Origin: CALXCT01 sp964422185 | Lineage (GTDB): Bacteria > Bacillota > Clostridia > Oscillospirales > Oscillospiraceae | Assembly: GCA_964422185.1 (NCBI GenBank) | Contig: CAYRAG010000004.1 | Coordinates: 1 to 57,873 of the forward strand | Reading direction: 5' to 3' | Length of the DNA: 57,873 nt | Part shown: positions 25,589 through 34,247 of the stretch, in pieces | Numbering within the stretch: position 1 is the stretch's first letter | Layout of the letters: each line of letters starts with the position of its first letter | Notes under the pieces: generated by a model | Database searches by the model: none | What the model was told of the DNA's origin: nothing | What the model saw: the letters and a program-made list of their open reading frames with translations, nothing else | Program-made: the position numbers and the translations under genes

Positions 25589-25617
25589 ATTGTAGAGGAT
25601 CCCGGGAGAAAAAACAA
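25589..25617 (-). promoter_or_regulatory. Promoter of the dpp operon
   Basis: On the minus strand TTGTTT (25612-25617), a 17-base spacer and TACAAT (25589-25594) lie about 90 bases upstream of dppA. The rest of 25500-25811 shows only a weak TTAATT/TAGAAT pair on the plus strand (25709-25738) that could serve the next gene. Confidence 0.65.
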
Positions 25618-25811
25618 CCCCTATTTTGCCGCCCGGTTCGAATCCGCCGTTTCCGCCGGAACGCCCCACGGGAAAAGTGGGCCCGGGGCCGCGCCGGCGC
25701 CCGGAATCTTAATTTATTCTACCGGAATCTCGTAGAATCGTGTATCATGGGAATGGGGCATCCGTCCGGGGCGGCTGGCCGTCCCTCCGAATCACGAGCA
25801 GGGAAAGGGGC

Positions 25812-27530
25812 ATGAGTGCCATGATGATAAAAAAGTCCAGACGGCCGAAAGGCGTCTACTACTCCATTGTGCGGGGCGTCTGGGATCCTGTCGCCAAACA
25901 GTCCCGCACCAGAACCGTCCGATCCCTCGGCTACGGGGACGCGCTGGCCGCGCAGTACGGGGACGCGGACGCCTACGCGAACCGGATCCTCCAGGAGTGC
26001 ATCGCGGAGGCGGAAAAGGAGACGGTGCACGCGGACTTTGACTTAAACGAGCAGTTCGACCTCTCGGGCGGCAGCGGCTCCCCCGCCGTCTACGCGGATG
26101 AGGTGAAGAACCTCGGCTACGGCATCGTGAAGTCGGTCTATCTCCAGATGGACTTTCCCAGGTTCTGGAGCTGGAAAGCCAGGTCTTACCGGGCGGAATA
26201 CAGCGTGGATCGGGTGTTCCGGCTGCTGGTGTTCGGCAGAATCCTGTTCCCGGGATCCCCGGAGCGCGTCTGGGAAAACCGGCACAGGCTCTTTGAGCCC
26301 ATGAACGACTTCACGCTGGACGATGTCCGCCACGCGCAGGATATCCTCTCAAAGTGCGGGAAGGACATTCAAACCCAGGCTCTGGAGCAGTCCCGGAAGC
26401 TGTGCCCCGGAGATCCCTCCCGCGTGTACCTCCATGTGGCAAAAGACCGCTTCCGCCTGACCCGTCCGGACGCGGAGACCGGGGATCCGGGAGACGGGGG
26501 AGCCCGTGTGGCGGATCCCCCTGCGGGGCTGTGTCTCCTGGCGGACGCCTCCGGACTGCCGCTGGGATTCGATCTGATCCCGGGGGACAAACCGGAATCC
26601 ATTCCCGTGCAATCCGTGCTCCGCGGGTACCGGCAGGCCTGTCCCGGGGGCAGGGTCGTTGTGGTCTCGGACAGTGCGCCTGAGGCGGCTGAGCCCGGTT
26701 TCCCTGACGGGGAAAGCGGCTACCTCTGTGGCCGGAGCATCCGAAACGCCCCGGAGGAGTTCCGGGAGTGGGTGCTGCGAAAGGACGACTACATGGTGGA
26801 GCCCATCCCGCCAGACCGGCGCGGGGATGCCACAGCCCTGTGGATCCACAAATCCCGCGTGGTGCGGCGCGGGAAAGCCGTGGAGGCGGGAGAGAAGCAG
26901 GTGGTCTGGTACTCGGAGGAGTACGCCAGGCATCAGAAAGCCCGGCGTGAGTCCGACATCGCCCGGTCGCTGGATCTGATCGCCCGCCCCCAGAAGTACG
27001 ACAGGGCGACCGCGGCCGGTTTCGCGCCGTATATCGGGAACCTCTCTTTCCGCGAAGACACGGGGGAGGTCGCGGAGGGAAAGGATCTGTACCTGGACAG
27101 GGAGAAAATTGCCCGGGAGGAGATCTGTGACGGCTATGTCTGCCTGGTCACCAGCGAGCTGGAGGTCGGTGATCTGGAACTGATCCAGGCCTGCCGGAAC
27201 CTGGCGGACACGGAGAATTTCCTCCAGGCGGCCGGGGGCGGGGCCTGCCCGGTCTCCGGCTGGAACCGGAGCCGGCTGGAGGCGCATCTCACGGTGAGTT
27301 ATGTCGCCCTTTTGATCCTCCGCCTGCTCCAGGCGCTGCTCGGCCATGAATACACCCTGGAGCAGATCGTGCGCTCCCTGCGGAAGTTTGTCTGCGCGGA
27401 GGAGGTGGAGAATGTATTCCGGATCCTGTACTACGATGAGATCCTCCGCCGCCTCGGCGAGAAGCTTGACCTGGATCTCAGCCATGTCCGCAGGACGCGG
27501 GTCCAGCTGAAACGGATCCTGCGCTATTAG
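25812..27530 (+). CDS. IS1634-type transposase homologue lacking a catalytic Asp (probably domesticated)
   Basis: This is an intact 572-residue protein alignable from end to end with IS1634/IS4-group DDE transposases. Shared features are the N terminus (MMIKKSRRPKGVYYSIV, TRTVRSLGYGD), the LVFGRILFPGS region, WYSEEYARHQKARRE, DGYVCLVTSELE, and the C-terminal AHLTVSYVALLILRLLQ. In active relatives the first catalytic Asp lies in a YYDVTNYYFE-type motif. Here the same place reads YLHVAKDRF, with His208 instead of Asp. Asp287 (VVVVSDSA) and Glu468 (DTENF) remain, but the FRxxK after the Glu is lost. I saw no terminal inverted repeats or target duplication. The start at 25812 follows an AAGGGG site; an earlier in-frame ATG at 25740 is less likely. 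Confidence 0.85.
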   Translation: MSAMMIKKSRRPKGVYYSIVRGVWDPVAKQSRTRTVRSLGYGDALAAQYGDADAYANRILQECIAEAEKETVHADFDLNEQFDLSGGSGSPAVYADEVKNLGYGIVKSVYLQMDFPRFWSWKARSYRAEYSVDRVFRLLVFGRILFPGSPERVWENRHRLFEPMNDFTLDDVRHAQDILSKCGKDIQTQALEQSRKLCPGDPSRVYLHVAKDRFRLTRPDAETGDPGDGGARVADPPAGLCLLADASGLPLGFDLIPGDKPESIPVQSVLRGYRQACPGGRVVVVSDSAPEAAEPGFPDGESGYLCGRSIRNAPEEFREWVLRKDDYMVEPIPPDRRGDATALWIHKSRVVRRGKAVEAGEKQVVWYSEEYARHQKARRESDIARSLDLIARPQKYDRATAAGFAPYIGNLSFREDTGEVAEGKDLYLDREKIAREEICDGYVCLVTSELEVGDLELIQACRNLADTENFLQAAGGGACPVSGWNRSRLEAHLTVSYVALLILRLLQALLGHEYTLEQIVRSLRKFVCAEEVENVFRILYYDEILRRLGEKLDLDLSHVRRTRVQLKRILRY

Positions 27531-27533
27531 GCA

Positions 27534-27580
27534 CAAAAAATTTCAGGCGGTGTGCCCTTCCGGCACACCGCCCTGTTATT
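27534..27580. terminator. Bidirectional terminator between the transposase homologue and the glycosyltransferase
   Basis: GGCGGTGTGCC (27546-27556) pairs perfectly with GGCACACCGCC (27562-27572) around CTTCC. A6TTT on the left gives the U-run for minus-strand transcripts, and TTATTTGT on the right serves the plus strand. Confidence 0.85.
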
Positions 27581-28736
27581 TGTCCCGCTCCGCCTGGGAT
27601 CGGGGTTCCGGCACCCCGTCCGAGAGCTCCGGCAGGATCCGGGCGTACTGCCGCAGCACCTGGGGCATCACCCGCTCCAGGCGGTAGCGCTCCGCCTCCG
27701 CCCGGCCGTTTCGGCCCATCTCCCCGCGCAGGGCGGGGCTGTCCAGCAGCCGGCGGATCGCGTCCGCACAGGCGTCCTCATCCCCGTAGGGGTACAGAAG
27801 CCCCGTGACGCCGTCCTGCACCAGATCGGTATGGCCTTTCACCGCGCTGGCCGCCACCGGCAGCCCGGCGTGCATCGCCTCCATGACATTAAAGGGCATT
27901 CCCTCGCTTCTGCTGGCAGTCACCGCCAGATCCGACGCCGCGTACCACGGCCCCATGCCGGACACCTGGCCGGGAAACACCACCCGATCCGCCAGATTCA
28001 GCTGCCCGGCCAGCGCCCGGCACTCCTCCAGCCGTTCCCCCTGCCCCGGCAGCACGAGCACACAGCGCTCCGGCAGCCGCGCCAGCGCACGGATCAGCAC
28101 CGCCTGGCTCTTCCGGGCGGAGAACTCCGCCGGGTAGATCAGGACAAACGCGTCCTCCGGGATCCCCCGCTGCCGGCGCAGCGCCGGCCGATCCGCGCCG
28201 TCCGGGCAGTCCAGCGCCGTGAAATCCACCCCCATGCCGGGGATCCGCGCCACCAGGGTTCCCAGCCGCTCCCGCTGCGCCAGCTGCGTATCCCACTCAT
28301 TCATGGTCATCAGGAGATCGGTCTGCTTCGCCGTCAGGCGCTCCGCGGCCAGGAGCACATTCCGCTTCCCGGCGGGGGTGTTTTCGTCAAACAGGTAGCC
28401 GTGGACGGTGTTCGCCACCAACGGCCGGTCTTTCATGCCTTTCACCGCCAGGCGGGTAAAGAACGCCGCCAGGGAGGTGTGGGTGGAGATGAGCGTGTAG
28501 CGCTCCTCCTCCGCCATGCGCCGCAGCATGGTCTTCGCCCTGAAATTCTCCGGCGCACGCATGCTCTTCTGAAAGGGCAGCACCTCCACCCGGTGCGCCC
28601 AGGGGATCTCCAGGCGCTCCCCGCCGCAGGCCACATGGACGATCCAGCCGTGCTCCCGGAACCACGTCAGATAGGGCAGATGGAAATTCCGGATATGGGA
28701 AAAAGTCGAGGCGGTAAAGAGGATTCTGCCCGCCAT
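27576..28736 (-). CDS. Glycosyltransferase family 4 (EpsD/CapM-like)
   Basis: This is a 386-residue GT-B glycosyltransferase. The N-terminal half begins MAGRILFTASTFSHIRNFHL and contains NTVHGYLFDENTP and GMGVDF. The C-terminal nucleotide-sugar domain carries GQGERLEECRAL, VSGMGPWYAASDLAVTASRSEGMPFNVMEAMHAGLPV (the E-x7-E-type site) and a final helix. The ATG at 28736 is used; a GTG two codons earlier is also possible. It lies 46 bases downstream of the ligase-like gene. Its place suggests assembly of a cell-surface glycan. The only ACGT tetramer of the window lies in this gene (28664-28667). Confidence 0.9.
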   Translation of the reverse strand: MAGRILFTASTFSHIRNFHLPYLTWFREHGWIVHVACGGERLEIPWAHRVEVLPFQKSMRAPENFRAKTMLRRMAEEERYTLISTHTSLAAFFTRLAVKGMKDRPLVANTVHGYLFDENTPAGKRNVLLAAERLTAKQTDLLMTMNEWDTQLAQRERLGTLVARIPGMGVDFTALDCPDGADRPALRRQRGIPEDAFVLIYPAEFSARKSQAVLIRALARLPERCVLVLPGQGERLEECRALAGQLNLADRVVFPGQVSGMGPWYAASDLAVTASRSEGMPFNVMEAMHAGLPVAASAVKGHTDLVQDGVTGLLYPYGDEDACADAIRRLLDSPALRGEMGRNGRAEAERYRLERVMPQVLRQYARILPELSDGVPEPRSQAERDK

Positions 28737-28782
28737 CTTCACCGCCCCGCTTTCGTCTTTGATGTTGCGTGACCGCGTCCTG

Positions 28783-31344
28783 TCACTGTCCCGCCTCCGC
28801 CCGGACGCCCTCCACCAGCGCGGCGGCGGTTCCGGTGAGCTGGATGGTGCCCATGTTCTCCTCGTTCCAGTCGTCCAGCATTTTCGCCAGGCGGAGCACG
28901 CCGTTCTGATACGCCGTCTCCGGCACATAGTACTGCGCCGCCAGCTCAAAGGCGCTCTGCCAGCAGTTGGCGTCCGAGGAGGTGTAGTCCACATACTTCT
29001 CCAGCATGAGGAACGCGTCCCAGAGCCGGTCTGTTCGGAAGTAATATCCGGCCAGGTGGAGCGGCACGGTGTTGGAGTCCAGCTGCGCCAGGCGATCCGC
29101 GTAGTGATCCGCCTGTCTCATGATCTCCTCGTTGTCGCTGTAGTCCGGGGCACTGTCCACATAGGACAGCGCGTAGTCCGCCCACTCGAACTTATCCAGC
29201 GCGATGGCCTGATCCATGGCCGAGAAGGTGCCCCCGGACTCCGCCACGGCTCTGGCGTGCATGTTGCAGCCCAGCAGCACGCAGTAGGCCGCCACGGGCA
29301 CGCACAGCACCAGCAGGCAGATCCCCCGGGCTTTCTTCTGCAGTTTTGGCTTCGGGATGGACTCTCCGCAGCACAGGGAGATCAGGGCGAACACCCCGAA
29401 CGCGATGGGCAGATACGCGTAGGACGAGAAGACCACCTCAATGGCGCCGTGGATTGCCATGTACGCCAGCGCGGCCCCCAGCACGGGGGTCAGGGGATGG
29501 GCCTGCTCCTTTTTCCGCCAGTCCAGGAACACGGCGGCGCCGGAGCCCACCAGCAGGAGGAGAAACAGCGCCAGCCCGATGACGCCGGTCTCCGCCAGGG
29601 TCTGGATATAGTGGTTGTGGGCGTACTTCGTGACATAGGCGAACGACTGCACGCTCTTCACGCCGTTCTCGAACGCGCCCATGCCCAGCCCGATCAGCGG
29701 GCTGCGGGCGAACAGCTTCAGGCCGTCCGCGAAGAACACAAAGCGCTGGATGGCGTTCTCATTGGCCCACAGGCCCTGGAGGCGGTTGGCCATGAACCCG
29801 GGCAGCAGCTTATAGCCCAGCGGGACGGAGCCGGAGCCGTGCTCCCCGGAATAGGTCACCGTCTCCACGGCGGCGCCCTCCGGGGCGTAGAAGTTGAAGT
29901 AGACCACCAGGCTGTCCTCCGGCACGGTGAACGACGCCGCCGCGGCATCGCCCTGGTAGAGGATGGAGCTGGTGTGCATCATGGTGTCCTGCTGGTTCTG
30001 GCTCTCCACGGACACGGTCAGGGGCCGGTCTGACGCCACGCTCAGGGTGTAGGCGCCCTCCTCCGGATACGCCGCCCGGCGCAGGGAGCCCCCCGCGGTC
30101 AGCTCCACCGGCCCGGTGATGTGGTACGCCGCCACGGCGAAGAGCACGAGGACGGCCAGCACCGCCGCCACGACCACGGGGATGATCTTCCCCCGGCCCG
30201 CCATGACGCCGGCCAGGCGCTCGCCCAGGAACCGGTCTGCCAGGCACAGCACCGCCGCGCCCGCCGCGGTGCACAGGATGGGAATCGGCTGGACGCCGCT
30301 CCACAGCTGGAACGAGGTCACGGAGATCACGGCGGCGGACACCACCGTGAGAATCAGGGTCTCCACCATGAGGATGAGCAGACTCATCCTCCGGTCTTTC
30401 CGCTCCAGAATGAGCAGCAGGAGGAACGCCACGAGGATGGCGCCGCTGGCGCCCATGCTGAACGCCAGCAGGAACGCCAGGGCGTTGATGTACAAAATCA
30501 CCGTCTGAACCGTCCGCTCCCGCCGGCTCTCCGAGGTGAGCACCAGGCCCAGGGAGAGCAGGACGCCCAGTCCCGCCACCCCGGCGAACACATTGGGGTT
30601 GTCGAAGAGGGAGGTCATGCGCACGCCGGCCTCCACGCCGCCCACCGCCTGGTAGTCCGGGGTGGACAGGCCCAGAATCCGGAAGACCAGGCCGCTGAAC
30701 CAGCGCGTGGAGAGCATGTCAATGGACACCAGGCCGGCCAGGGCGGAATACCCCGAGAGCACCGAGGCGATCCAGCGGCCCGGCCGGACTCCCTCCCCCG
30801 GCGCCAGCGCCAGCAGAATAAAGGCCAGGCAGAACGAGGCCAGGACTTTCAGAAACTCATTGAGGGCGAACTTCCCCGACACGGCGTACAGGGTGGAGAT
30901 CCCGTCCATGAGCACAAACGCGGACAGCAGCAGCATGACGATGCCAAACCGCCCGCGCATCTTCTGAAAGAAGAAGAACACGAAGACCAGGAACAGCACG
31001 GCGACGCCCATGGTCACCATCTTGACGGTGGAGGCGGAGGTCAGGCAGACGATCCAGAAGTAGAGGACACTGCAGACGATCAGCGCCGCCACCGCCGCGC
31101 CGCTCTGCTTCGGGTACAGGGCGGCCGCCATGCCGCCTCTCCCCGACCGTGCGGCCGGTTTCCTGGCCGCCGGGGCCGCCGGCTTCTTCGCCGCGGTCTC
31201 TTTCCCGGTGTTCTTCCCAGCGGGGGAAGCCGCTTCTTTTCCGGTATTCTCCGCAGCGGTTTCGACTTTCTGCGCACTCTGCGCCGCGGCACCGGTCTTC
31301 TTCGCCGCCGGTTTCGACGCATGGCGGGATTTCTTCTTGCTCAT
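28783..31344 (-). CDS. O-antigen ligase/polymerase-like membrane protein with long basic N-terminal tail
   Basis: This 853-residue protein resembles Wzy/WaaL-type ligases. Residues 1-75 are a Lys/Ala/Pro-rich cytosolic tail (MSKKKSRHASKPAAKKTG). There follow about ten or more membrane helices, an extracytoplasmic beta-rich insertion around residues 420-530, and the characteristic large loop near SPLIGLGMGAFENGV and KYAHNHYIQTLAETGVIGL. The HNxYxxxLAExGxxG motif is diagnostic of the family. The C-terminal 130 residues look like a TPR-type helical domain. A GGAGG site precedes ATG 31344. With the downstream glycosyltransferase it probably builds or attaches a surface polysaccharide. Confidence 0.85.
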   Translation of the reverse strand: MSKKKSRHASKPAAKKTGAAAQSAQKVETAAENTGKEAASPAGKNTGKETAAKKPAAPAARKPAARSGRGGMAAALYPKQSGAAVAALIVCSVLYFWIVCLTSASTVKMVTMGVAVLFLVFVFFFFQKMRGRFGIVMLLLSAFVLMDGISTLYAVSGKFALNEFLKVLASFCLAFILLALAPGEGVRPGRWIASVLSGYSALAGLVSIDMLSTRWFSGLVFRILGLSTPDYQAVGGVEAGVRMTSLFDNPNVFAGVAGLGVLLSLGLVLTSESRRERTVQTVILYINALAFLLAFSMGASGAILVAFLLLLILERKDRRMSLLILMVETLILTVVSAAVISVTSFQLWSGVQPIPILCTAAGAAVLCLADRFLGERLAGVMAGRGKIIPVVVAAVLAVLVLFAVAAYHITGPVELTAGGSLRRAAYPEEGAYTLSVASDRPLTVSVESQNQQDTMMHTSSILYQGDAAAASFTVPEDSLVVYFNFYAPEGAAVETVTYSGEHGSGSVPLGYKLLPGFMANRLQGLWANENAIQRFVFFADGLKLFARSPLIGLGMGAFENGVKSVQSFAYVTKYAHNHYIQTLAETGVIGLALFLLLLVGSGAAVFLDWRKKEQAHPLTPVLGAALAYMAIHGAIEVVFSSYAYLPIAFGVFALISLCCGESIPKPKLQKKARGICLLVLCVPVAAYCVLLGCNMHARAVAESGGTFSAMDQAIALDKFEWADYALSYVDSAPDYSDNEEIMRQADHYADRLAQLDSNTVPLHLAGYYFRTDRLWDAFLMLEKYVDYTSSDANCWQSAFELAAQYYVPETAYQNGVLRLAKMLDDWNEENMGTIQLTGTAAALVEGVRAEAGQ

Positions 31345-31388
31345 CTTCTTTTTCCTCCCAGTCCGGGATATCTCCAGATTCGAAGTCC

Positions 31389-31397
31389 AGTATACCA
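31389..31397 (-). promoter_or_regulatory. Extended -10 promoter of the ligase/glycosyltransferase pair
   Basis: On the minus strand TGG-TATACT forms an extended -10 element about 45 bases upstream of the start codon. No convincing -35 accompanies it. Bases 31398-31716 contain no gene that I can support, only GC-rich sequence with short inverted repeats. Confidence 0.45.
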
Positions 31398-31716
31398 TAC
31401 TCCGGGGCTTTCCGGTACCGGGAAATTTCACCCGCCGGGAAAATCCGCCCCCTTTTGCCGCGGAAAGAACTTGATCCTGCGCGGAAGATGCCGCGCACCG
31501 GGTGAGCGGCGCCGTCCCTGCGCGCTGAACGGGCGGGGCAGAGACAGGCTGCCCTGCGCGGCATTCGCGCCATTTTTCCGATACATGGCAGCATCCAAGG
31601 GTACCGGAAATTTCCTATGGCGCAGGAGGGCAAAAATCTCTGCCACCACATTTTGTGATGGCGTACTCCCCGCGATCCCGGCCCGTCCGGGTCTGCCCCG
31701 GTTTGAAAAATTCCTG

Positions 31717-31745
31717 TTGACTTTTCCCGGGCGGGCTGCTAGACT
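31717..31745 (+). promoter_or_regulatory. Promoter of rplU-prp-rpmA
   Basis: TTGACT (31717-31722), a 17-base spacer and TAGACT (31740-31745) lie about 90 bases upstream of rplU. Confidence 0.75.
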
Positions 31746-31750
31746 ATTTA

Positions 31751-31810
31751 GGCCGCTTTGAACAGGCCCCTGCAAGAGAAGCGCCGCTTCCGCCTGCAAC
31801 AGCGAGCCCG
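31751..31810 (+). ncRNA. Candidate L21-type ribosomal protein leader
   Basis: The 5' leader folds into CAGGC (31763-31767) pairing with GCCTG (31792-31796) around an inner AAGC-GCC-GCTT hairpin (31779-31789). It is placed just after the transcription start of the L21 operon. A conserved leader exists upstream of rplU in Firmicutes, and the placement fits. I recognised the shape rather than matched a covariance model. Confidence 0.45.
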
Positions 31811-31833
31811 TAATAAAGGAGTTGAATTCCAGA

Positions 31834-32172
31834 GTGAACGCGATTATCATGACCGGCGGCAAGCAGTACAAGGTGGCCGAGGGCGACGAGATCTTCGTGG
31901 AGAAGCTGGAAGCTGAGGCCGGGGAGGAAATTCTCTTCGATCAGGTTCTGGCCATCCTCGACGGCGACGGCAAGGCCACTTTCGGCACCCCCGTGGTGGA
32001 CGGCGCCAGCGTGAACGCCTCTGTCATCAAGAACGGCAAGGGCAAGAAGATCATCATCTTCAAGTACAACCCCAAGAAAGGCTACCGGAACCGTCAGGGC
32101 CACCGCCAGCCTTACACCAAAGTCCGGATCAACAGGATCAACTTCGCCGGCGCCGCGGCGGCTGAGGCCTGA
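31834..32172 (+). CDS. rplU: 50S ribosomal protein L21
   Basis: This is a 112-residue protein of the large ribosomal subunit. NAIIMTGGKQYKVAEGD at the N terminus and KKIIIFKYNPKKGYRNRQGH with the following PYTKVRI are the family signatures. The start is set at GTG 31834, matching the usual M-x-A-I-I beginning, with AAAGGAG about 12 bases upstream. A TTG four codons earlier directly abuts that site and is less likely. The C terminus carries an Ala-rich extension. Confidence 0.95.
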   Translation: MNAIIMTGGKQYKVAEGDEIFVEKLEAEAGEEILFDQVLAILDGDGKATFGTPVVDGASVNASVIKNGKGKKIIIFKYNPKKGYRNRQGHRQPYTKVRINRINFAGAAAAEA

Positions 32173-32510
32173 TGACCACCGCCACCTTCCGGACCAGAGG
32201 CAGCCGGATTGAGGGTTTTACCGTGTCAGGCCACAGCGGTCTGGCGGAGGCGGGGGAGGATATCCTCTGCGCGGCCGTCACCAGCGCTGTCCGTCTGACC
32301 GAGTGCGCCATCAACGATGTTCTGGGCCTCGGCGCCCAGGTGAAAGTGCGGGAGGAGGACGCCTTTCTCTCCCTGAAACTCCCGGCCAGCCCGGGGGAGG
32401 ACGCGGAGAGCGTGTGCCAAACCGTTCTCACCGCCATGATGGTGTATTTCACCCGGCTGCACGACGAATATCCCGACTATTTTGTGGTCATGGAGGAGGA
32501 GACCTCCTGA
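32172..32510 (+). CDS. prp: Ribosomal-processing cysteine protease Prp
   Basis: This 112-residue protease cleaves the N-terminal extension of ribosomal protein L27. The catalytic His and Cys lie in SGHSGLAEAGEDILCAAVT, the hallmark of the family. The start ATG shares one base with the rplU stop (TGATG), so it is translationally coupled. Its substrate is encoded by the next gene. Confidence 0.94.
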   Translation: MTTATFRTRGSRIEGFTVSGHSGLAEAGEDILCAAVTSAVRLTECAINDVLGLGAQVKVREEDAFLSLKLPASPGEDAESVCQTVLTAMMVYFTRLHDEYPDYFVVMEEETS

Positions 32511-32541
32511 CCGCCATCATCTTACAGAAAGGATGACTTCC

Positions 32542-32826
32542 ATGCTGAACATCGGTCTGCAGTTTTTCGCCCATAAAAAGGGCGTTGGCTCCACCCGGAA
32601 CGGCCGCGACTCCGAGTCCAAGCGTCTGGGTGTGAAGCGCAGCGACGGCCAGTTTGTGCTTGCCGGCAACATCCTGGTTCGTCAGCGCGGTACGCACATT
32701 CACCCCGGCACCAATGTGGGCAGGGGCAGCGATGACACCCTGTACGCCCTGAAGACCGGAACCGTCCGGTTCGAGCGGCTGGGCAAGGATCGCAAGCAGG
32801 TCTCCATCGTCCCCGCCGAGAAGTAA
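32542..32826 (+). CDS. rpmA: 50S ribosomal protein L27 with Prp-cleaved N-terminal extension
   Basis: This 94-residue protein begins MLNIGLQFFAHKKGVGSTRN. In Firmicutes Prp cuts after FFA, so mature L27 starts at HKKG. The remaining sequence (GVKRSDGQFVLAGNILVRQRGTHIHPG) is typical. ATG 32542 is chosen because AAAGG lies nine bases upstream. An in-frame ATG three codons earlier has no room for a ribosome site. Confidence 0.96.
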   Translation: MLNIGLQFFAHKKGVGSTRNGRDSESKRLGVKRSDGQFVLAGNILVRQRGTHIHPGTNVGRGSDDTLYALKTGTVRFERLGKDRKQVSIVPAEK

Positions 32827-32842
32827 TCAGCAGCTGAAAAAT

Positions 32843-32871
32843 GGAGGTCGGATCCCGGCCTCCGTTTTTTT
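32843..32871 (+). terminator. Terminator after rpmA
   Basis: GGAGGTCGG (32843-32851) pairs with CCGGCCTCC (32855-32863), one wobble, followed by G and T7. It separates the ribosomal protein genes from obg, which may rely on readthrough. Confidence 0.85.
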
Positions 32872-32902
32872 ATGCGGCCGGACCGGCCGCAGGGAGGTAC
32901 CC

Positions 32903-34183
32903 ATGGCAAACCAGTTTATCGACACCGCCCGGATCACCGTCCGCTCCGGGGACGGCGGAAACGGCGCCGTGTCCTTTCACCGGGAGAAATATGTGGCCGC
33001 AGGCGGCCCGGACGGCGGCGACGGCGGCCGGGGCGGCAATATCGTCCTGGTGGTCGACGACCACATGTCCACCCTGCTGGACTTCCGCTACCAGCGCAAA
33101 TACACCGCGCCCAACGGCATGAACGGCGGCGCCGGCCGCTGCACCGGCCGGGACGGGGAGGATCTGGTTCTGAAAGTGCCCCGGGGCACGGTGGTTCGCG
33201 ACGCGGAGACCGGCGCCATCATCCAGGACATGTCCGGAGACGAGCCGTTCATCCTGTGCCGGGGCGGCAAGGGGGGCTGGGGCAACCGGCACTTCGCCAC
33301 CCCCACCCGGCAGGCGCCCCGGTTCGCCAGGTCCGGCATGCCCGGCCGCACCCGGGATGTGGTGCTGGAGCTGAAGCTGCTGGCGGATGTGGGGCTGGTG
33401 GGGTTCCCCAATGTGGGCAAGTCCACCCTGCTCAGCGTGGTGTCCAGAGCCCGCCCGAAGATCGCCAACTACCCCTTTACCACCCTGTCCCCCAACCTGG
33501 GCGTGGTCTATGTGGAGGAGGGGGTCTCGTTCGTCATGGCGGATATCCCCGGCATCATCGAGGGCGCCGCGGAGGGTGCGGGTCTCGGCCACGACTTCCT
33601 GCGCCATATCGACCGCTGCCGCCTGCTCATCCATGTGGTGGATGTCTCCGGCAGCGAGGGCAGGGATCCCGTCGCCGATTTCGAGGCCATCAACGCGGAG
33701 CTGCGGGAGTACTCCCCCGATCTGGCGGGCCGGAAGATGCTGGTCGCGGCCAACAAGGTGGATATCATGGAGGATCCCGCCCTGCTCACGCGCCTGCGCG
33801 AGCATGTGGAGGCGCAGGGTCTGGAGCTGCTGGAGCTGTCCGCCGCCACCCATGCGGGCGTGCAGGAGCTGGTGCGCAAAACCGCGCAGGAGCTGGCCGG
33901 TCTGCCCAGGGTGACGGTCTACGAGCCCACCTTTGTGGAGGCGCCCCCGGAAATCGGGACGCCCGGCGAGCTGAACATCCAGCGCTTCGGGGATGTCTGG
34001 TCCGTGGACGGCCCATGGCTGGAGCGGCTGATCTCCAATGTGAATTTCGACGACTTTGAGTCCCGGAACTGGTTTGACCAGATGCTCCGGAAATCCGGCC
34101 TCTTCGACCGGCTGGAGGAGATGGGCATCCGGGACGGGGACACGGTCTCCCTGTACGATCTGGAGTTTGAATACTGGAGATAG
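32903..34183 (+). CDS. obg: GTPase Obg (CgtA)
   Basis: This is a 426-residue ribosome-assembly GTPase. The glycine-rich Obg fold spans residues 1-158 (FIDTARITVRSGDGGNGAVSF). The G domain has the P-loop GFPNVGKSTLL, switch I NYPFTTLSPNLG, DIPGIIEGAAEGAGLGHDFLRHI and NKVD. A C-terminal OCT domain (about 345-426) is present, as in other Gram-positive Obg proteins. It controls late 50S maturation and responds to ppGpp in studied species. Confidence 0.96.
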   Translation: MANQFIDTARITVRSGDGGNGAVSFHREKYVAAGGPDGGDGGRGGNIVLVVDDHMSTLLDFRYQRKYTAPNGMNGGAGRCTGRDGEDLVLKVPRGTVVRDAETGAIIQDMSGDEPFILCRGGKGGWGNRHFATPTRQAPRFARSGMPGRTRDVVLELKLLADVGLVGFPNVGKSTLLSVVSRARPKIANYPFTTLSPNLGVVYVEEGVSFVMADIPGIIEGAAEGAGLGHDFLRHIDRCRLLIHVVDVSGSEGRDPVADFEAINAELREYSPDLAGRKMLVAANKVDIMEDPALLTRLREHVEAQGLELLELSAATHAGVQELVRKTAQELAGLPRVTVYEPTFVEAPPEIGTPGELNIQRFGDVWSVDGPWLERLISNVNFDDFESRNWFDQMLRKSGLFDRLEEMGIRDGDTVSLYDLEFEYWR

Positions 34184-34212
34184 GCCTCCCCTTTTTCCCC
34201 GCATACCTGACA

Positions 34213-34246
34213 GCGCCCCCTGCCGCGTGCGGCAGAGGGCGCGTGT
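34213..34246. terminator. Terminator between convergent obg and DEAD-box helicase genes
   Basis: GCGCCC (34213-34218) pairs with GGGCGC (34237-34242), one mismatch, then CTGCCG with CGGCAG. GTGTTTC follows on the plus strand. The position between convergent stops fits shared use. Confidence 0.6.
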
Positions 34247-34247
34247 T

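Noticed and set aside
25740..25811. Upstream start for the transposase homologue
   Set aside because: The extra 24 residues do not resemble the family N terminus, while the MMIKKSRR region does.
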